This document shows, piece by piece, positions 9,422-19,386 of a stretch of DNA of 64,000 bases; within the stretch, counting starts at the first letter, position 1; each line of letters begins with the position of its first letter. This DNA is from an uncultured bacterium (GTDB taxonomy: Bacteria > Verrucomicrobiota > Kiritimatiellia > PWTM01), in contig CALLFZ010000011.1 in NCBI GenBank assembly GCA_938010045.1, positions 50,040-114,039 of the forward strand. Direction: 5' to 3'. The notes beneath the pieces were generated by a model. The model was not told the origin of the DNA, searched no databases, and saw only the letters and a list, made by a program, of their open reading frames with translations. The translations under genes were made by a program, and so were the position numbers.

Positions 9422-10938
9422 CCACTCGTTGGCGATCGCCTCCCAAGTTCGCAAGCCTCCGCCGAGCTCACGCTCCAGCGTCCGCCGCACCTCACTCTCG
9501 CCAGCGGCGGCCGTCCCGTCCACGCCGCCCCACGCGATGACGAATTCGCCTGTCACCGCGCCGGCATACGGAAAATACGCGGGACGCGTGATGCGGCGCC
9601 GCGCCGCATTCCACAGGCCCGGACGCCGCGCTAGGGCCTGCAACGCTCACCCACACAAGGCCATCGTCTGCGGCCCATTCGCGATCCGATCGGGATCCGT
9701 CGGCCGCTCCCACCCTTGCGCTGCGACCTCACATGCTCCGGCCGCCCATCCACATAGTGGAACGGATACAAATCGAACACGTTGAGCCGGCGCGGAGCGG
9801 GCTCGTCGTCGCAGTAGCCGCGATACATCAGCGGGAGCGTCACCGCCTCGAAGACCAGCCGGAACGCCTCCGGCTCGGCTAGCGTCCCATGCCGAACGAT
9901 CGCAACGAACCGTTCGTACACCGCATCATCCGCGAATGCCGGAATGCGGACTCTTTGCCCCTTCGGCGGCGCCGCCACGGCATGGTGCCAGTGGGTGCGC
10001 CATGCGGGCCAACCCCTCCCAGTTCAGAGCCGGCAGACGGGCCTCCGCCGCCGCATCGTCGTTGGCCCGCGCGTACGCCGCGACCACGGCGGGAATGTTC
10101 GGGTGACCTCGTCGCGCGCGGCCCGCCTCCAAATGCCGCGCCGCCTCCCCGATCGCCGTGCGCAGCGCGACCTCCTCAGGATCGCGGCGATCCGCCAACA
10201 GTTTCCACGCAGCCTGCAGCAACACTGCCAGGTCCTGCGCCATATGGTTTGACATCCCCAGCGAATGCCCGCTCAGCCGGCACTCGGGATCGCCCGTCTC
10301 CTTCAGTTCATCCCGCCCCGGCAGCGTCAGCCGGCGGACCCCATCCCGCCGATTCAGCATCTCGAGGGAGACCGACAATCCGTTGTTCCACCAGTCGGGA
10401 ACGAATCCCTGTTCGCGCTCCGGCCCCAGCTGGCGGCCCTCCCAGGTGACCGGCACGGGCTGGTCTGCGTCGTTCCGCGATGGATCAAACAGCTCATCAG
10501 AGTGGTTCAGCATCTTCAGGTAAAGCGGCAACAACTCTCGAAGCAGCAGGTCGCGGTACCAACGGTCGCCGGTGACCATAGCCGCCCGGGCCAGCGCGAC
10601 GCCAAACCATGCACCGTCGTGCATCGTGTCCAGCGCCTCGCCCTGAATCCACTGTTGTGGCGTGCCGGCCTGATCCCCCAGAAGTACTCATAGATCATGC
10701 CGCGCTGCGGCGAGTCGTCGCGCCGCATGTGATGTTGCACCACGTACTCAGCCAGCCGCTTCGCGAACGCCTCGGCCTCGGCCGTCGTCATGGGCGAGCG
10801 GTCCCGCCACACCGTCGGCCACGTCGGGGCGGCGAACGCGGACCCACCCCCCACAAGTGCCAAGATCGCCAACCACCTGACCCGCCCGCCGCACCGCGTC
10901 GAGCCCCAACCGACACACCCGAACAGCAACGCTCTCAT
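9392..10938 (-). pseudogene. Frameshifted exported alpha/alpha-toroid (six-hairpin glycosidase-like) protein
   Basis: One gene spread over at least three minus-strand frames. It starts MRALLFGCVGWG with a signal peptide and runs to MIYEYFWG. There a missing base in a G run (~10680) shifts the frame to DQAGTPQQWIQGEALDTMHD and on to LPALNWEGLARM. A second shift at ~9990 leads to HHAVAAPPKGQRVRIPAFAD, and a third near 9650-9700 to RRPGLWNAARRRITRPAYFP. The helical repeats with TMHDGAWFG, WWNNGLS and LNVFDLYPFHYVDG suggest an alpha/alpha-toroid enzyme acting on carbohydrate, but I cannot name the family. The last ten codons run into the repeat island, so the original 3' end is lost. One shift could be an assembly error; three make true decay more likely. 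Confidence 0.6.
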
Positions 10939-11095
10939 TCTCTCGTCTCCACACTATGCCGCGGCCGATCCGCCCGCTCCCGGGGTGCGCCGCTCGATGC
11001 TCGCCGTACCTGGCGGCGAACTGCAGCTCGGATGCAAGTTGAGTTTGCCCGCGTATGGTATTAGCACGGCGGATGTGCCGAGAGGTAGTGACCTC

Positions 11096-13249
11096 ATGTT
11101 TCAGCCCGATCCCATGCCCGTCAACCAGCTGGCGACCCAACGCAGCCCCTACCTGCGGCAGCATGCCCACCAGCCGGTGAATTGGCTGCCGTGGGGGAAC
11201 GAAGCGTTCGAACGCGCCCACCGCGAAGACAAGCCGGTGTTTCTATCGGTCGGATACGCCGCGTGCCACTGGTGCCATGTCATGGCGCATGAGTGCTTCG
11301 ACAACCCGCAGATCGCCAAATTGATCAACCGCTGGTTTGTACCGGTGAAGGTGGACCGCGAAGAACGACCCGATGTGGACGACGTCTACATGCGGTACGT
11401 CGTTCTACTCACCGGCTCTGGCGGTTGGCCGCTGACCGTCTGGCTGACCCCTGATCGGCAGCCGTTCTTCGGCGGCACCTATTTCCCGCCCGAACCACGC
11501 AGTGGCCTGCCTGGCCTGGCCGACCTGCTCGGCGCAATCGCCGACCTCTGGCAGCGGGACCGCGCCCGCGTGATCGCCTCGGCCGCCGAGGCGCTGCTCG
11601 CGCTTCGTGCCTCCCCCACCGCTGGCGGGGCCACCCCGCCGACCTTCCCCCACTGGATCGAGGAAGCCGCCGCCCAAGCCGAACGTGAGCTGCTCGAAAT
11701 GGCCGACCTCCGCCACGGTGGCCTCGGCGGACCTCCCAAGTTTCCCCAGATTCCCGCGCTGCAGTTCCTCCTCGCTCGACACGAGATGACCGGCGCCGCC
11801 GCACCGCGTGAGATCGCGCGGCGCGCGTTTGACGCGATCGCTTGCGGGGGTATCCGCGACCACCTCGGCGGCGGTGTTCATCGGTACGCCGTCGACGCCC
11901 GCTGGCGGATCCCGCACTTCGAGAAAATGCTCTGCGACCAGGCCATGTTCATCGAGCTCTGCCTCGAGGTTCATCGCATCACTAGCGAGGTACACGCGCT
12001 GGACCTGGCCAGTGAGACGGTGGACTTCCTCCTCCGCGAGCTCGCCAGTCCGGAGTCCGCCTTCTGGGCGGCTCTCGACGCCGACAGCCCTCGGCCGGAA
12101 CAGCCGACACATCTTGAAGAAGGCGCGTTCTACACCTGGACCTCAACGGAGGTTCGTCACATTCTGCCGGACGATCTGGCCGATCTGGCGGCTGCCGCCT
12201 GGGGTATCTCCGAGGAATTCAAGACGGATTTCTTTCACGGCCCGAGTGAAACCCGATATGTGCCGTTTATGGCCGCCCCCGTCGAACAGCTCGCACGTCA
12301 GTTCGGCATTGGGCCTGAGGAGGTCCGACGGCGTCTCGCCGCCGCCCGAACGCACCTCTTCCACGCGCGAACGAAACGTCCTCGACCCGCCGTCGACGAT
12401 TCCATCATCGCCTCGTGGAACGGAATCGCCATCAGCGCGCTTGCCCGCTACGCTCGGCGGACCGAATCGCCCGCCGCGGCCGATGCCGCACGCCGGGCGG
12501 CGCGCTGGATTCTGGCCCAGCTCTGGGACCCTTCTGATGGCCGTCTCCATCGATGCGTCCAGGACGACACTCGCCTTGTGCCAGGCTTCGGCGAGGACTA
12601 CGCCGCCGTCGTCCGCGCGCTGCTCGACCTCTTCGAGCTCGACTTCGACACGGTCTGGCTCCGCGAAGCCCTCGCGATTCAGAACGCGTTCGACCGTCAT
12701 CTGTGGAGCCCGGACAACCGTCTCTACCGCCGTTCCGACGCGAACGACGGCCCACCGGTGGATCCGGACGATGCCGATGAGCACACACTCCCCTCCGCCA
12801 CCGCTCTCGCCGCCGGCAATCTGCTCCGCCTGTGGCTGATCACGGACGACCGAGCATGGCTCGACCGGCTTGACGAGCTACTCGCCGCTATCGCGCCTCG
12901 GGTACGCGCCCATCCCGCCGCGTATCCGGCCACCCTGATGGCAGCCATGAGCCGCCCATTGGCGCGGCGCCTGGTGGTGTCCGGAGCAGCGAGCGCGGCC
13001 GAAACCGCTGCTCTCCTCAAGGCTGCCCGCGCGTCCGCCGGCCCATTCGTCCCGGTTCTGATGACCCCCGCTCGCGGCAGCCACCCTCTCTTCGACTCCG
13101 CTTCGTGGACACGGTTCGCCGCGCCCGGCGAACGCGCCGCGGTCTGGGTCTGTGATCGAGGTACATGCCGTCCGCCGATCTTCGACCCCGCCGAACTCGT
13201 TCGTTCGCTGAATGCGAGTTGCGGCCGCGGCCCTGAAACCGCGACGTGA
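11096..13249 (+). CDS. Thioredoxin domain-containing protein, DUF255 / YyaL (SSP411-like) family
   Basis: 717 residues. The N-terminal ~170 residues form the DUF255 thioredoxin-like domain with the family signatures SPYLRQHAHQPVNW, the CxxC motif in ACHWCHVMAHECF, VDREERPDVD and PFFGGTYFPP. The rest is an alpha/alpha-barrel like that of N-acylglucosamine 2-epimerases, including GGIRDHLGGGVHRYAVD, PHFEKMLCDQA and SWNGIAISALARYAR. Function is unknown across the family; a redox or sugar-modifying role is usually guessed. The start at 11096 has AGAGGT about 8 bases ahead. The frame remains open ~100 codons upstream without family homology. No leader peptide is seen. Confidence 0.9.
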   Translation: MFQPDPMPVNQLATQRSPYLRQHAHQPVNWLPWGNEAFERAHREDKPVFLSVGYAACHWCHVMAHECFDNPQIAKLINRWFVPVKVDREERPDVDDVYMRYVVLLTGSGGWPLTVWLTPDRQPFFGGTYFPPEPRSGLPGLADLLGAIADLWQRDRARVIASAAEALLALRASPTAGGATPPTFPHWIEEAAAQAERELLEMADLRHGGLGGPPKFPQIPALQFLLARHEMTGAAAPREIARRAFDAIACGGIRDHLGGGVHRYAVDARWRIPHFEKMLCDQAMFIELCLEVHRITSEVHALDLASETVDFLLRELASPESAFWAALDADSPRPEQPTHLEEGAFYTWTSTEVRHILPDDLADLAAAAWGISEEFKTDFFHGPSETRYVPFMAAPVEQLARQFGIGPEEVRRRLAAARTHLFHARTKRPRPAVDDSIIASWNGIAISALARYARRTESPAAADAARRAARWILAQLWDPSDGRLHRCVQDDTRLVPGFGEDYAAVVRALLDLFELDFDTVWLREALAIQNAFDRHLWSPDNRLYRRSDANDGPPVDPDDADEHTLPSATALAAGNLLRLWLITDDRAWLDRLDELLAAIAPRVRAHPAAYPATLMAAMSRPLARRLVVSGAASAAETAALLKAARASAGPFVPVLMTPARGSHPLFDSASWTRFAAPGERAAVWVCDRGTCRPPIFDPAELVRSLNASCGRGPETAT

Positions 13250-13440
13250 CGCGTTGAGGAGATGCCGCCTCGCCATCGGTCCCTACCGGCTCCCCTCCAT
13301 CGCTTCCCTCTCGGCGACCGGCACATGGTGGAGACGGTGGGCGCGGCACCTCCCGCGCCACTTCCGGCGGCCGCAGGCCGCGAGAGGGTTGACCTCCGCG
13401 CCCACACGCGTACCGTTCCTGGAACAGAGGAGAACAGACC

Positions 13441-13950
13441 ATGCACATTCGACCTGTCGTCTGGTTCGTCGCAGCACTCCTTGCCGCGGCCCCCGTGCTC
13501 AGAGCCGAGTCGTCCGCCGAATTCCGCATTGGAGCCGGCTCAACCTACTGGGTCGCACTCGATGACATTGACGTGAAGAACGTAGACGAGAACGGCTTCT
13601 CCTATCTCGCCACCCTACAGCTCCGGAATCCGATGGCCGGGCTCGGCCTCGATCTCGAAATGATGCCGGAGCGATTTGGCGACGATGCCTACTGTGGCCA
13701 GCTCTACGTCCTTCTCGGCAAGGGCGTCTACGTCGGCGCCGGCATCGGGCTGACGATGGTGGACGGCGACGTCCAAAACGATCCCTTTTACAGCCTGCGC
13801 GCTGGTGTGGACATCGAGCTGCTGAGCGGCCTCCACCTCGACATTTCGGTTCAGTACCGTTTCAACGACACGGCGGATCTCAAGGGCGAAGACTCGGAGA
13901 TTGACGCCGATACGCTCTACCTCGGCGCCGCGCTTCGCCTCTCGCTGTAA
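13441..13950 (+). CDS. Small outer-membrane beta-barrel protein
   Basis: 169 residues. A signal peptide (MHIRPVVWFVAALLAAAPVLRA, cleavage after RAES) is followed by about eight amphipathic beta-strands, for example FSYLATLQLRNP, GVYVGAGIGLTMV and HLDISVQYRFND. The protein ends LYLGAALRLSL, a plausible final strand, though it ends in Leu rather than the usual Phe. The size and pattern fit the eight-stranded OmpA/OprF-like or beta-barrel porin_2-type small barrels. AGAGGAG lies 9 bases before the ATG. It stands alone, with a 190-base gap before it and convergent genes after it. Role unknown. Confidence 0.75.
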   Translation: MHIRPVVWFVAALLAAAPVLRAESSAEFRIGAGSTYWVALDDIDVKNVDENGFSYLATLQLRNPMAGLGLDLEMMPERFGDDAYCGQLYVLLGKGVYVGAGIGLTMVDGDVQNDPFYSLRAGVDIELLSGLHLDISVQYRFNDTADLKGEDSEIDADTLYLGAALRLSL

Positions 13951-14741
13951 CGCGCACGACGGCGCACCGCGCCGGCGTGCGCGAGCGCAAAGTCATAGCG
14001 GACCGGGTCATCCGGGCACAATTCCGCAAATCGCTTCGTAATCTCTTCCGCGGCGCGCCAACTTGGTCCTTGGCGCCGCGTAAGGCCGAGCCGCCGCGCG
14101 GCGCGGAAGGTGTGAACGTCCAGCGGCAGCAGTAGCTCGCGCGGCGAAAGCCGCGACCACCCGCCGGGGTCCACCGCGTCTCGACGCACCATCCAGCGCA
14201 AAAACAACAATAGACGCTTGCAGGCTGAACCGAGCCGCGGATCCGGCAGCAGGCGCAAACGAGTTCCGCCGGCACGGGTGAGACGGTCCACCAACCGAGT
14301 CAGGCAGTCGCGCAATCCGCCCCCCGGCCTCCCGTGATCGCACATCGCCGCCTCGAGGCTGCCCCACCGTCGGCGGCAGACCCGTACGGCCCAGAGCAGG
14401 TCGGCCACATCGTCGCCAGTGGTCCATCGGTGACGAAAGCCGGCGAAACGGCGCCGCAGCTCACGTCGCGAAGAAGCGGCGGCGAGGGCGGCGGCGGGAG
14501 GGATGCCCAACCGTTCCATCGCGTTGTGCACCGAGCGCCGAATCTGGGCCAGCGATCCGTACGCCAGCGCTGCCGCCAAGAGTCCCGCGACTTCTCGATC
14601 GGCCGGATCGGCCCAGCGTCGGACCTCCGCGATGGGATCCCGTTCAATGCGGTCCGGCCGATGAAACTGGCGCCGGCATCGTTCCAATTCGCTCCGCAGG
14701 CGAGAACGCGATCGTCGGTGCTGGGGCGGTCTCCTCCTCAC
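13917..14741 (-). CDS. TIGR02757 / DUF2400 family protein
   Basis: 274 residues. Family signatures are present: ERDPIAEVRRWADPADREVAGLLAA-like opening, ALAYGSLAQIRRSV, FLRWMVRRDAVDPGGW, and the C-terminal LDVHTFRAARRLGLTRR followed by DPVRYDFALAHAG. The fold is helix-rich and related to DNA glycosylase/endonuclease III-type proteins, but no activity is established. The GTG start at 14739-14741 overlaps the manA stop (GTGA) by 4 bases; the open frame upstream is only a shadow of manA. Third gene of thiD-manA-DUF2400. Its 3' end overlaps the convergent beta-barrel gene by 34 bases. Confidence 0.85.
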   Translation of the reverse strand: MRRRPPQHRRSRSRLRSELERCRRQFHRPDRIERDPIAEVRRWADPADREVAGLLAAALAYGSLAQIRRSVHNAMERLGIPPAAALAAASSRRELRRRFAGFRHRWTTGDDVADLLWAVRVCRRRWGSLEAAMCDHGRPGGGLRDCLTRLVDRLTRAGGTRLRLLPDPRLGSACKRLLLFLRWMVRRDAVDPGGWSRLSPRELLLPLDVHTFRAARRLGLTRRQGPSWRAAEEITKRFAELCPDDPVRYDFALAHAGAVRRRARYSERRSAAPR

Positions 14742-15721
14742 GCGACGACAATCCGCACCAACGTCGCGGCCGGGCGCGGCCGGATGATCAAATCCGTCAG
14801 CGCCGCGGGGCACAGAACCGATGCGCCGGCCGCTATTTCCATCACCCCGAAGTGGCCCACGAAATCCACGGCGCCGCATTCGACGAACAGAATGCGCGCG
14901 CGTGGCGACGCCTCGGCCGGCTCGGGCGCGGGCGACATGATCCGCCATCGCTCGACGCGAAAATACGGGCACTCCACCAGCCGCGCACCCTGCAAGCCGG
15001 CCGGCCCCTCAAGCGGCGTCGGCGCGCACACTGGCGAGGCGGCATCATGCCAACGGATGGCGCGCAACGCCTGGACGACATGGGTCTCCCGCGGCCGGCC
15101 GTCGTGGCCCACGCGTCCCCAGTCATACAGACGGTACGTCGTGTTCGAATTCTGCTGGACCTCGAGCAAAAGGATGCCGGCTCCGAGCGCGTGCACCCGT
15201 CCGCCCGGAATCCACAGCGCATCGCCCGCACGCACCGGCACGACGTTCAGCAGGTCTTCGATCCGCCCGGTGCGGATTGCCTCCTCAACCGCCGCCCGGT
15301 CGGTCCCCGGTCGCCAGCCCGCGTACAGCGTCGCGCCGGGCGACGCCTCGAGCACATACCAGGCCTCAGTCTTCGGCTCCCCGCCCCACCGCGCCGCCGC
15401 CGCATCGTCCGGATGCACCTGCACGCTCAGTCGCTCGCGCGCGTCAATCAGCTTGACCAGCAATGGGAACCGGCCCTCCAGCGCAGGCCGCCCGAGCAAC
15501 GCCATCGAATCCGCCTCAACAAGATCTTTCAACGAGCGGCCGGCGAACGGCCCACCCTCGACCACGCTCATGCCCTCCGGACGGTCGGATACCTCCCACG
15601 ACTCCGCATAGATGCCCGGCGGAAGATCGCGATGGTACTTGTGAATGATGCGGTCGCCACCCCAAATGTAGCTCTGATAGACGGGCCGCAAGCGGAGCGG
15701 TTGATTCCACGTGGGCTTCAT
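14738..15721 (-). CDS. manA: Mannose-6-phosphate isomerase, class I
   Basis: 327 residues, the short bacterial form. Interconverts mannose 6-phosphate and fructose 6-phosphate. The zinc ligands are in place: Gln101 and His103 in SVQVHPDD, Glu119 in PKTEAWY, and His177 in IPGGRVHALG. The opening LRPVYQSYIWGGDRI and the motif QQNSNTTYRLYDWGR are typical. The ATG overlaps the thiD stop (ATGA). It would supply GDP-mannose precursors for the glycosyltransferases elsewhere in the window or feed mannose into glycolysis. The thiD pairing has no evident metabolic logic. Confidence 0.93.
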   Translation of the reverse strand: MKPTWNQPLRLRPVYQSYIWGGDRIIHKYHRDLPPGIYAESWEVSDRPEGMSVVEGGPFAGRSLKDLVEADSMALLGRPALEGRFPLLVKLIDARERLSVQVHPDDAAAARWGGEPKTEAWYVLEASPGATLYAGWRPGTDRAAVEEAIRTGRIEDLLNVVPVRAGDALWIPGGRVHALGAGILLLEVQQNSNTTYRLYDWGRVGHDGRPRETHVVQALRAIRWHDAASPVCAPTPLEGPAGLQGARLVECPYFRVERWRIMSPAPEPAEASPRARILFVECGAVDFVGHFGVMEIAAGASVLCPAALTDLIIRPRPAATLVRIVVA

Positions 15722-16599
15722 CCGCGCGTTCGTTCCTCCATGCCGCACGCCCGCGCCGAGCCGTCCGCCGGAATCCACGGCATCTCGGCGGGCATGTCGC
15801 TGGTCTCGCCGGGCCAGCCCAAATGTGCCAACGGCCCCCGGCCGCGGCCAATGCCGCCGCCCAGCCGCAGGCCCTGGTTCACATAGGCCTTGCCCAGCGA
15901 GACCGCCGGCCCCAGGGGCCGACCGTGCGCCAGAAAAGACGCGATCGCCGAGGACAGCGTGCAGCCAGTTCCATGCGTGTGCGTCACCCTCTGTCTCGGA
16001 CTCACCAACCACCGACGAACACCCGACCGAGTTGCGAAAAAATCGCGGCACTCGTCTCCGTTCGCATGCCCTCCCTTCAAGAGAACCGCCTCCGGCCCGA
16101 GCTCCAGGAGCGCCTCCGCCGCCTCCGGCATCTCACCCGCCTCCATCGCCTCCCGGCCGAGCAACCTCGCCGCCTCGCCAAGGTTCGGTGTGAGCAACGT
16201 TGTGCGCGGCAGCAACCGGCGGATCAATTCCTGCCGTCCATCCCCGTCCAACAGCGTCGCACCGCCCGAAGAGGCCAGCACCGGGTCCACCACCACCGGC
16301 GCACCGATGCCCTCCAGTCGCTCCGCCACCACGCGGACAATCTCCGCCGTCGCCAGCATCCCGACCTTGATGGCGCGCGGGGGCAGATCCTCCGTCAAAC
16401 ACTCGATTTGAGCCTCAACCAACGCGCCCTCCAGCGGCCGGACCGATTTCACTCCGAGCGTGTTCTGCACCACTATCGCCGTAATCACCGATCCGCCGTA
16501 CACTCCGAGCGAATGAAACACCTTCAGATCCGCCGGAATGCCCGCGCCGCCCGAAGGGTCGGTTCCCGCAATCGTCCACGCGATAGGTCGTGCGACCAT
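15718..16599 (-). CDS. thiD: Hydroxymethylpyrimidine (phosphate) kinase ThiD
   Basis: 293 residues. Phosphorylates HMP and HMP-P in thiamine biosynthesis. Ribokinase-fold signatures: AGTDPSGGAGIPADLKVF at the N-terminus, KVGMLATAEIV, VVVDPVLASSGG, TPNLGEAARLLG, LLKGGHANG, and the catalytic anion hole THTHGTGCTLSSAIAS. The C-terminal ~40 residues go slightly beyond typical ThiD (~265). ATG at 16597-16599 is the only start that keeps the family N-terminus; no strong ribosome site is seen. No other thiamine genes are in the window. Head of a three-gene operon with 4-base overlaps. Confidence 0.93.
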   Translation of the reverse strand: MVARPIAWTIAGTDPSGGAGIPADLKVFHSLGVYGGSVITAIVVQNTLGVKSVRPLEGALVEAQIECLTEDLPPRAIKVGMLATAEIVRVVAERLEGIGAPVVVDPVLASSGGATLLDGDGRQELIRRLLPRTTLLTPNLGEAARLLGREAMEAGEMPEAAEALLELGPEAVLLKGGHANGDECRDFFATRSGVRRWLVSPRQRVTHTHGTGCTLSSAIASFLAHGRPLGPAVSLGKAYVNQGLRLGGGIGRGRGPLAHLGWPGETSDMPAEMPWIPADGSARACGMEERTRG

Positions 16600-16769
16600 A
16601 CGCCAACTATCGCCGAAACCTGCGGGGCTCGCAATGGCGCACCCGTACCGTGCTCGGCTGTCACGCCCACGCCCCTTGACCGCGCTTCGCCCGTCGGCTA
16701 CGGCTGGAGTAGCCATGGTTGGACTCACACCGCGCCCATCGCGGTCATGAGATCGCTCAGCCCCGACGG

Positions 16770-18161
16770 ATGACCCGAATCGCGATCATTGGCGGCGGCA
16801 TCACAGGGTTGTCCGCCGCGTATCGGCTCCTGCGCCTCTCGGGGGGCCGTGGCCTCGAGATCCAGCCGATCGTGTTCGAACAGGATGCACGCTGGGGCGG
16901 CAAGTTGCTCACCTGGCGCGAGGACGGCTTCGTGGTCGAGGGCGGTCCCGACTCGTTTTTCTCACAAAAGACCGACGCCGCCGATCTGTGCCGTGAGCTC
17001 GGCCTGGGCGAGGACCTCCTGCCCTCGAACGACGCGACCTACCACACTCGGGTATTGTGGCGCGGCCGTTTGCGCCGCTATCCCGCCGGTGTTCGTCTCG
17101 CCGTACCCACCCGGGTGCTCCCGTTTCTGCTCACGCCCCTGTTGTCGCCATGGGGGAAGCTTCGCCTGGCGCTGGAGCCGCTCATCCCGCCGCGCCGCGA
17201 TTCCTGCGACGAGAGTCTCGCCGCGTTCGTTCGCCGCCGCCTCGGCCGTGAGGCGCTCGAGCGGCTCGCCGGCCCGCTCATGGGCGCGATTTATGTCGCC
17301 GAACCCGAGAGAATGAGCGTTCGCGCCACGTTTCCCTTGTTGGTGGACCTGGAGCAGAGATACGGCAGTCTCGTGCGCGGCATACGCGCTGCGCGCCGTA
17401 GCCGCCACGCGACCGGTTCGATCTTCACGACCCTGCGCGGCGGTATGGAGCGGCTCGCCGAGGCCCTCGTGCGCAGCATCGGCCCCGGACGACTCCGCCC
17501 GAACTCGCCCGTCGCCGCGCTCGAGCTCCGCGCGCCTCGAACTTGGCGCATCCATGTGCGGGGCGCGCCGCCGTTCGAGTGCGACGGTCTGATCCTCGCC
17601 ACGCCGCCCGCCGCCGCCGCCACGCTGCTCGAGACAATCTCGCCGCAGCTTGCCCGCGAACTGCGCGCGCTGCGCAGCGTCTCCTCTGCGGTCGTGAATC
17701 TGGCGTACTCCGATGCCGCCCTGCGCGGTGCGCGCGGCGGATTTGGCTTCGTTGTGCCCGCGTCGGAGCCTTGCGACCTTCTCGCGGTGACCTGGTCGTC
17801 GGCCAAGTTCGACGGCCGCGCGCCACCCGGTCACCACCTGGTCCGTGCGTTCACCGGCGGTCACGGCCGCGAAGCGATCGCGGAGCTGCCCGACTCGGAG
17901 CTCGTCGCCCGGGTACGCCGCGAACTCGGCCGCTGGCTCGCTCTTCGGGCCGAACCGCTGCGCGTGTGGATCTCTCGCTGGCGGGCCGGCAATCCGCAAT
18001 ACGACGTCGGCCACTTCGAACGTGTTCAGCGGATCGAGGCGCTGGCGGCCGCGCTCCCAGGCCTACGCCTGGCGGGCGGAGCCTATCGCGGTGTCGGCGT
18101 GCCGGACTGCATTCGCAGCGGCGCGGCCGCAGCCACCGCGATCCTCGGCGGTCCCGGCTGA
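16770..18161 (+). CDS. hemG: Protoporphyrinogen / coproporphyrinogen oxidase, HemY type
   Basis: 463 residues. FAD flavoprotein that oxidises the porphyrinogen late in haem synthesis. The Rossmann motif GGGITGLSAAYRL sits at the N-terminus, then GGKLLTWREDGFVVEGGPDSF (the conserved GGP-D-F block), LAGPLMGAIYVAEPERMS, a GGMERLAEAL block, and the C-terminal FAD motif LRLAGGAYRGVGVPDCIRSG. All are typical of the HemY/CgoX family. Sequence alone does not decide between protoporphyrinogen and coproporphyrinogen as substrate. The radical SAM gene 97 bases downstream on the same strand belongs to a family with haem-synthesis members. Confidence 0.9.
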   Translation: MTRIAIIGGGITGLSAAYRLLRLSGGRGLEIQPIVFEQDARWGGKLLTWREDGFVVEGGPDSFFSQKTDAADLCRELGLGEDLLPSNDATYHTRVLWRGRLRRYPAGVRLAVPTRVLPFLLTPLLSPWGKLRLALEPLIPPRRDSCDESLAAFVRRRLGREALERLAGPLMGAIYVAEPERMSVRATFPLLVDLEQRYGSLVRGIRAARRSRHATGSIFTTLRGGMERLAEALVRSIGPGRLRPNSPVAALELRAPRTWRIHVRGAPPFECDGLILATPPAAAATLLETISPQLARELRALRSVSSAVVNLAYSDAALRGARGGFGFVVPASEPCDLLAVTWSSAKFDGRAPPGHHLVRAFTGGHGREAIAELPDSELVARVRRELGRWLALRAEPLRVWISRWRAGNPQYDVGHFERVQRIEALAAALPGLRLAGGAYRGVGVPDCIRSGAAAATAILGGPG

Positions 18162-18258
18162 GCGATCGGCACGGCTCGGTCGTCGGGTCGGCGTCCGCCC
18201 GCGTGTCGCGCGGCCACCTCAAGATGAAGCGCGCTCGCCGTGGTGGTAGATTGTTACA

Positions 18259-19386
18259 ATGAACCGATCGTCCCTCGCGCGCGCATCTCCACCGGTGATG
18301 CCCAACTTCGACCTCGCTCCGTTCGTGTTGATCTGGGAGATCACGCGGGCATGCGCGCTGGTGTGCCGGCACTGCCGAGCTTCGGCCGAAGACCGCCGCG
18401 ATGCGGCGGAACTCACCACCGATGAGGGCCGCCGGCTACTCGACGACGCCGCGGCCATGGGGATCCCGATCGTCGTGCTGACCGGCGGCGATCCCCTTCA
18501 GCGCGACGATCTCGAGGACCTGATCGCGCACGGCGCCGGACGGGGACTGCGCATGGCGACGATCCCCGCCGAAACTCCGCGCCTCACCCGTGAACGTATC
18601 CGTTCGCTGGCCGACGCGGGCGTCGCGCAGATCGCGCTCAGTCTGGACGGCAGCCGTCCCGAGATCCACGATCACATCCGCGGCGTGCCCGGCTGCTTCG
18701 ACATCGCCCTGGGCGCCGCCGAATGGATCCGCGAGACCGGCGTGCCGCTGCAGATCAACACGCTCGTGTGCGCTGAAAACCGGCGCGAACTGCGGCCGCT
18801 CGCCGATTTGGTCGAACGGCTGGGCATCGTGTTCTGGGAACTCTTTCTGCTCGTTCCGGTCGGACGCGGCGCCGAGCTGACCGCCTGTACGCCGGAAGAG
18901 ATCGAGCAGATCTTTGAGGAGCTGGCGGAGATCGATCGGCGCGCACGGTTCGTGATCCGATTTGTCGAGGCGCCCCACTACCGCCGCTTCCTTGCGCAAC
19001 ACGGTCCGGCCCGTAATGTCGAAGCCGGCGGCCGCCGCCACGGGGTCGGCCATGCGAGCCGCCCCGTGAACGCCGGCAGCGGGTTCTGTTTCGTGGACCA
19101 TCGCGGCCACGTCTGCCCGAGCGGCTTCCTCCCACTGCCCGTGGGCAACGTGCGGAACGCCCCGCTGGCCGAACTGTATCGAGAGAGCGCCCTCTTCCGC
19201 GCGCTCCGCGATCCGTCCCAATTGCGTGGTCGGTGCGGACGTTGCGAATACCGTGCGGTCTGCGGCGGCTCCAGATCCCGCGCCTTCGCCGCGACCGGCG
19301 ACCCGCTCGGCGAGGATCCCGCCTGCGCCTACGTACCTGCGAGTGCGGCGGCGGACCGCTTCGGCGCCTCGCACTCCTCGCCCTGA
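18259..19386 (+). CDS. Radical SAM/SPASM protein, TIGR04053-like (AhbD/NirJ relative)
   Basis: 375 residues from this ATG. The 4Fe-4S/SAM cluster motif CALVCRHC (Cys32, 36, 39) follows FVLIWEITRA. The GGDP motif in VVLTGGDPLQRDD and LSLDGSRPEIHDHIRG are classic for the family. The C-terminal SPASM Cys pattern is GFCFVDHRGHVCPSG then RCGRCEYRAVCGG and DPACAY. Relatives include AhbD and NirJ, which modify haem propionates, so with the neighbouring HemY it may work on tetrapyrroles; that is inference. An alternative start at 18298 (MPNFDLAPF) matches family N-termini better, and the -10-like TACAAT just before 18259 also favours it. Confidence 0.8.
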   Translation: MNRSSLARASPPVMPNFDLAPFVLIWEITRACALVCRHCRASAEDRRDAAELTTDEGRRLLDDAAAMGIPIVVLTGGDPLQRDDLEDLIAHGAGRGLRMATIPAETPRLTRERIRSLADAGVAQIALSLDGSRPEIHDHIRGVPGCFDIALGAAEWIRETGVPLQINTLVCAENRRELRPLADLVERLGIVFWELFLLVPVGRGAELTACTPEEIEQIFEELAEIDRRARFVIRFVEAPHYRRFLAQHGPARNVEAGGRRHGVGHASRPVNAGSGFCFVDHRGHVCPSGFLPLPVGNVRNAPLAELYRESALFRALRDPSQLRGRCGRCEYRAVCGGSRSRAFAATGDPLGEDPACAYVPASAAADRFGASHSSP

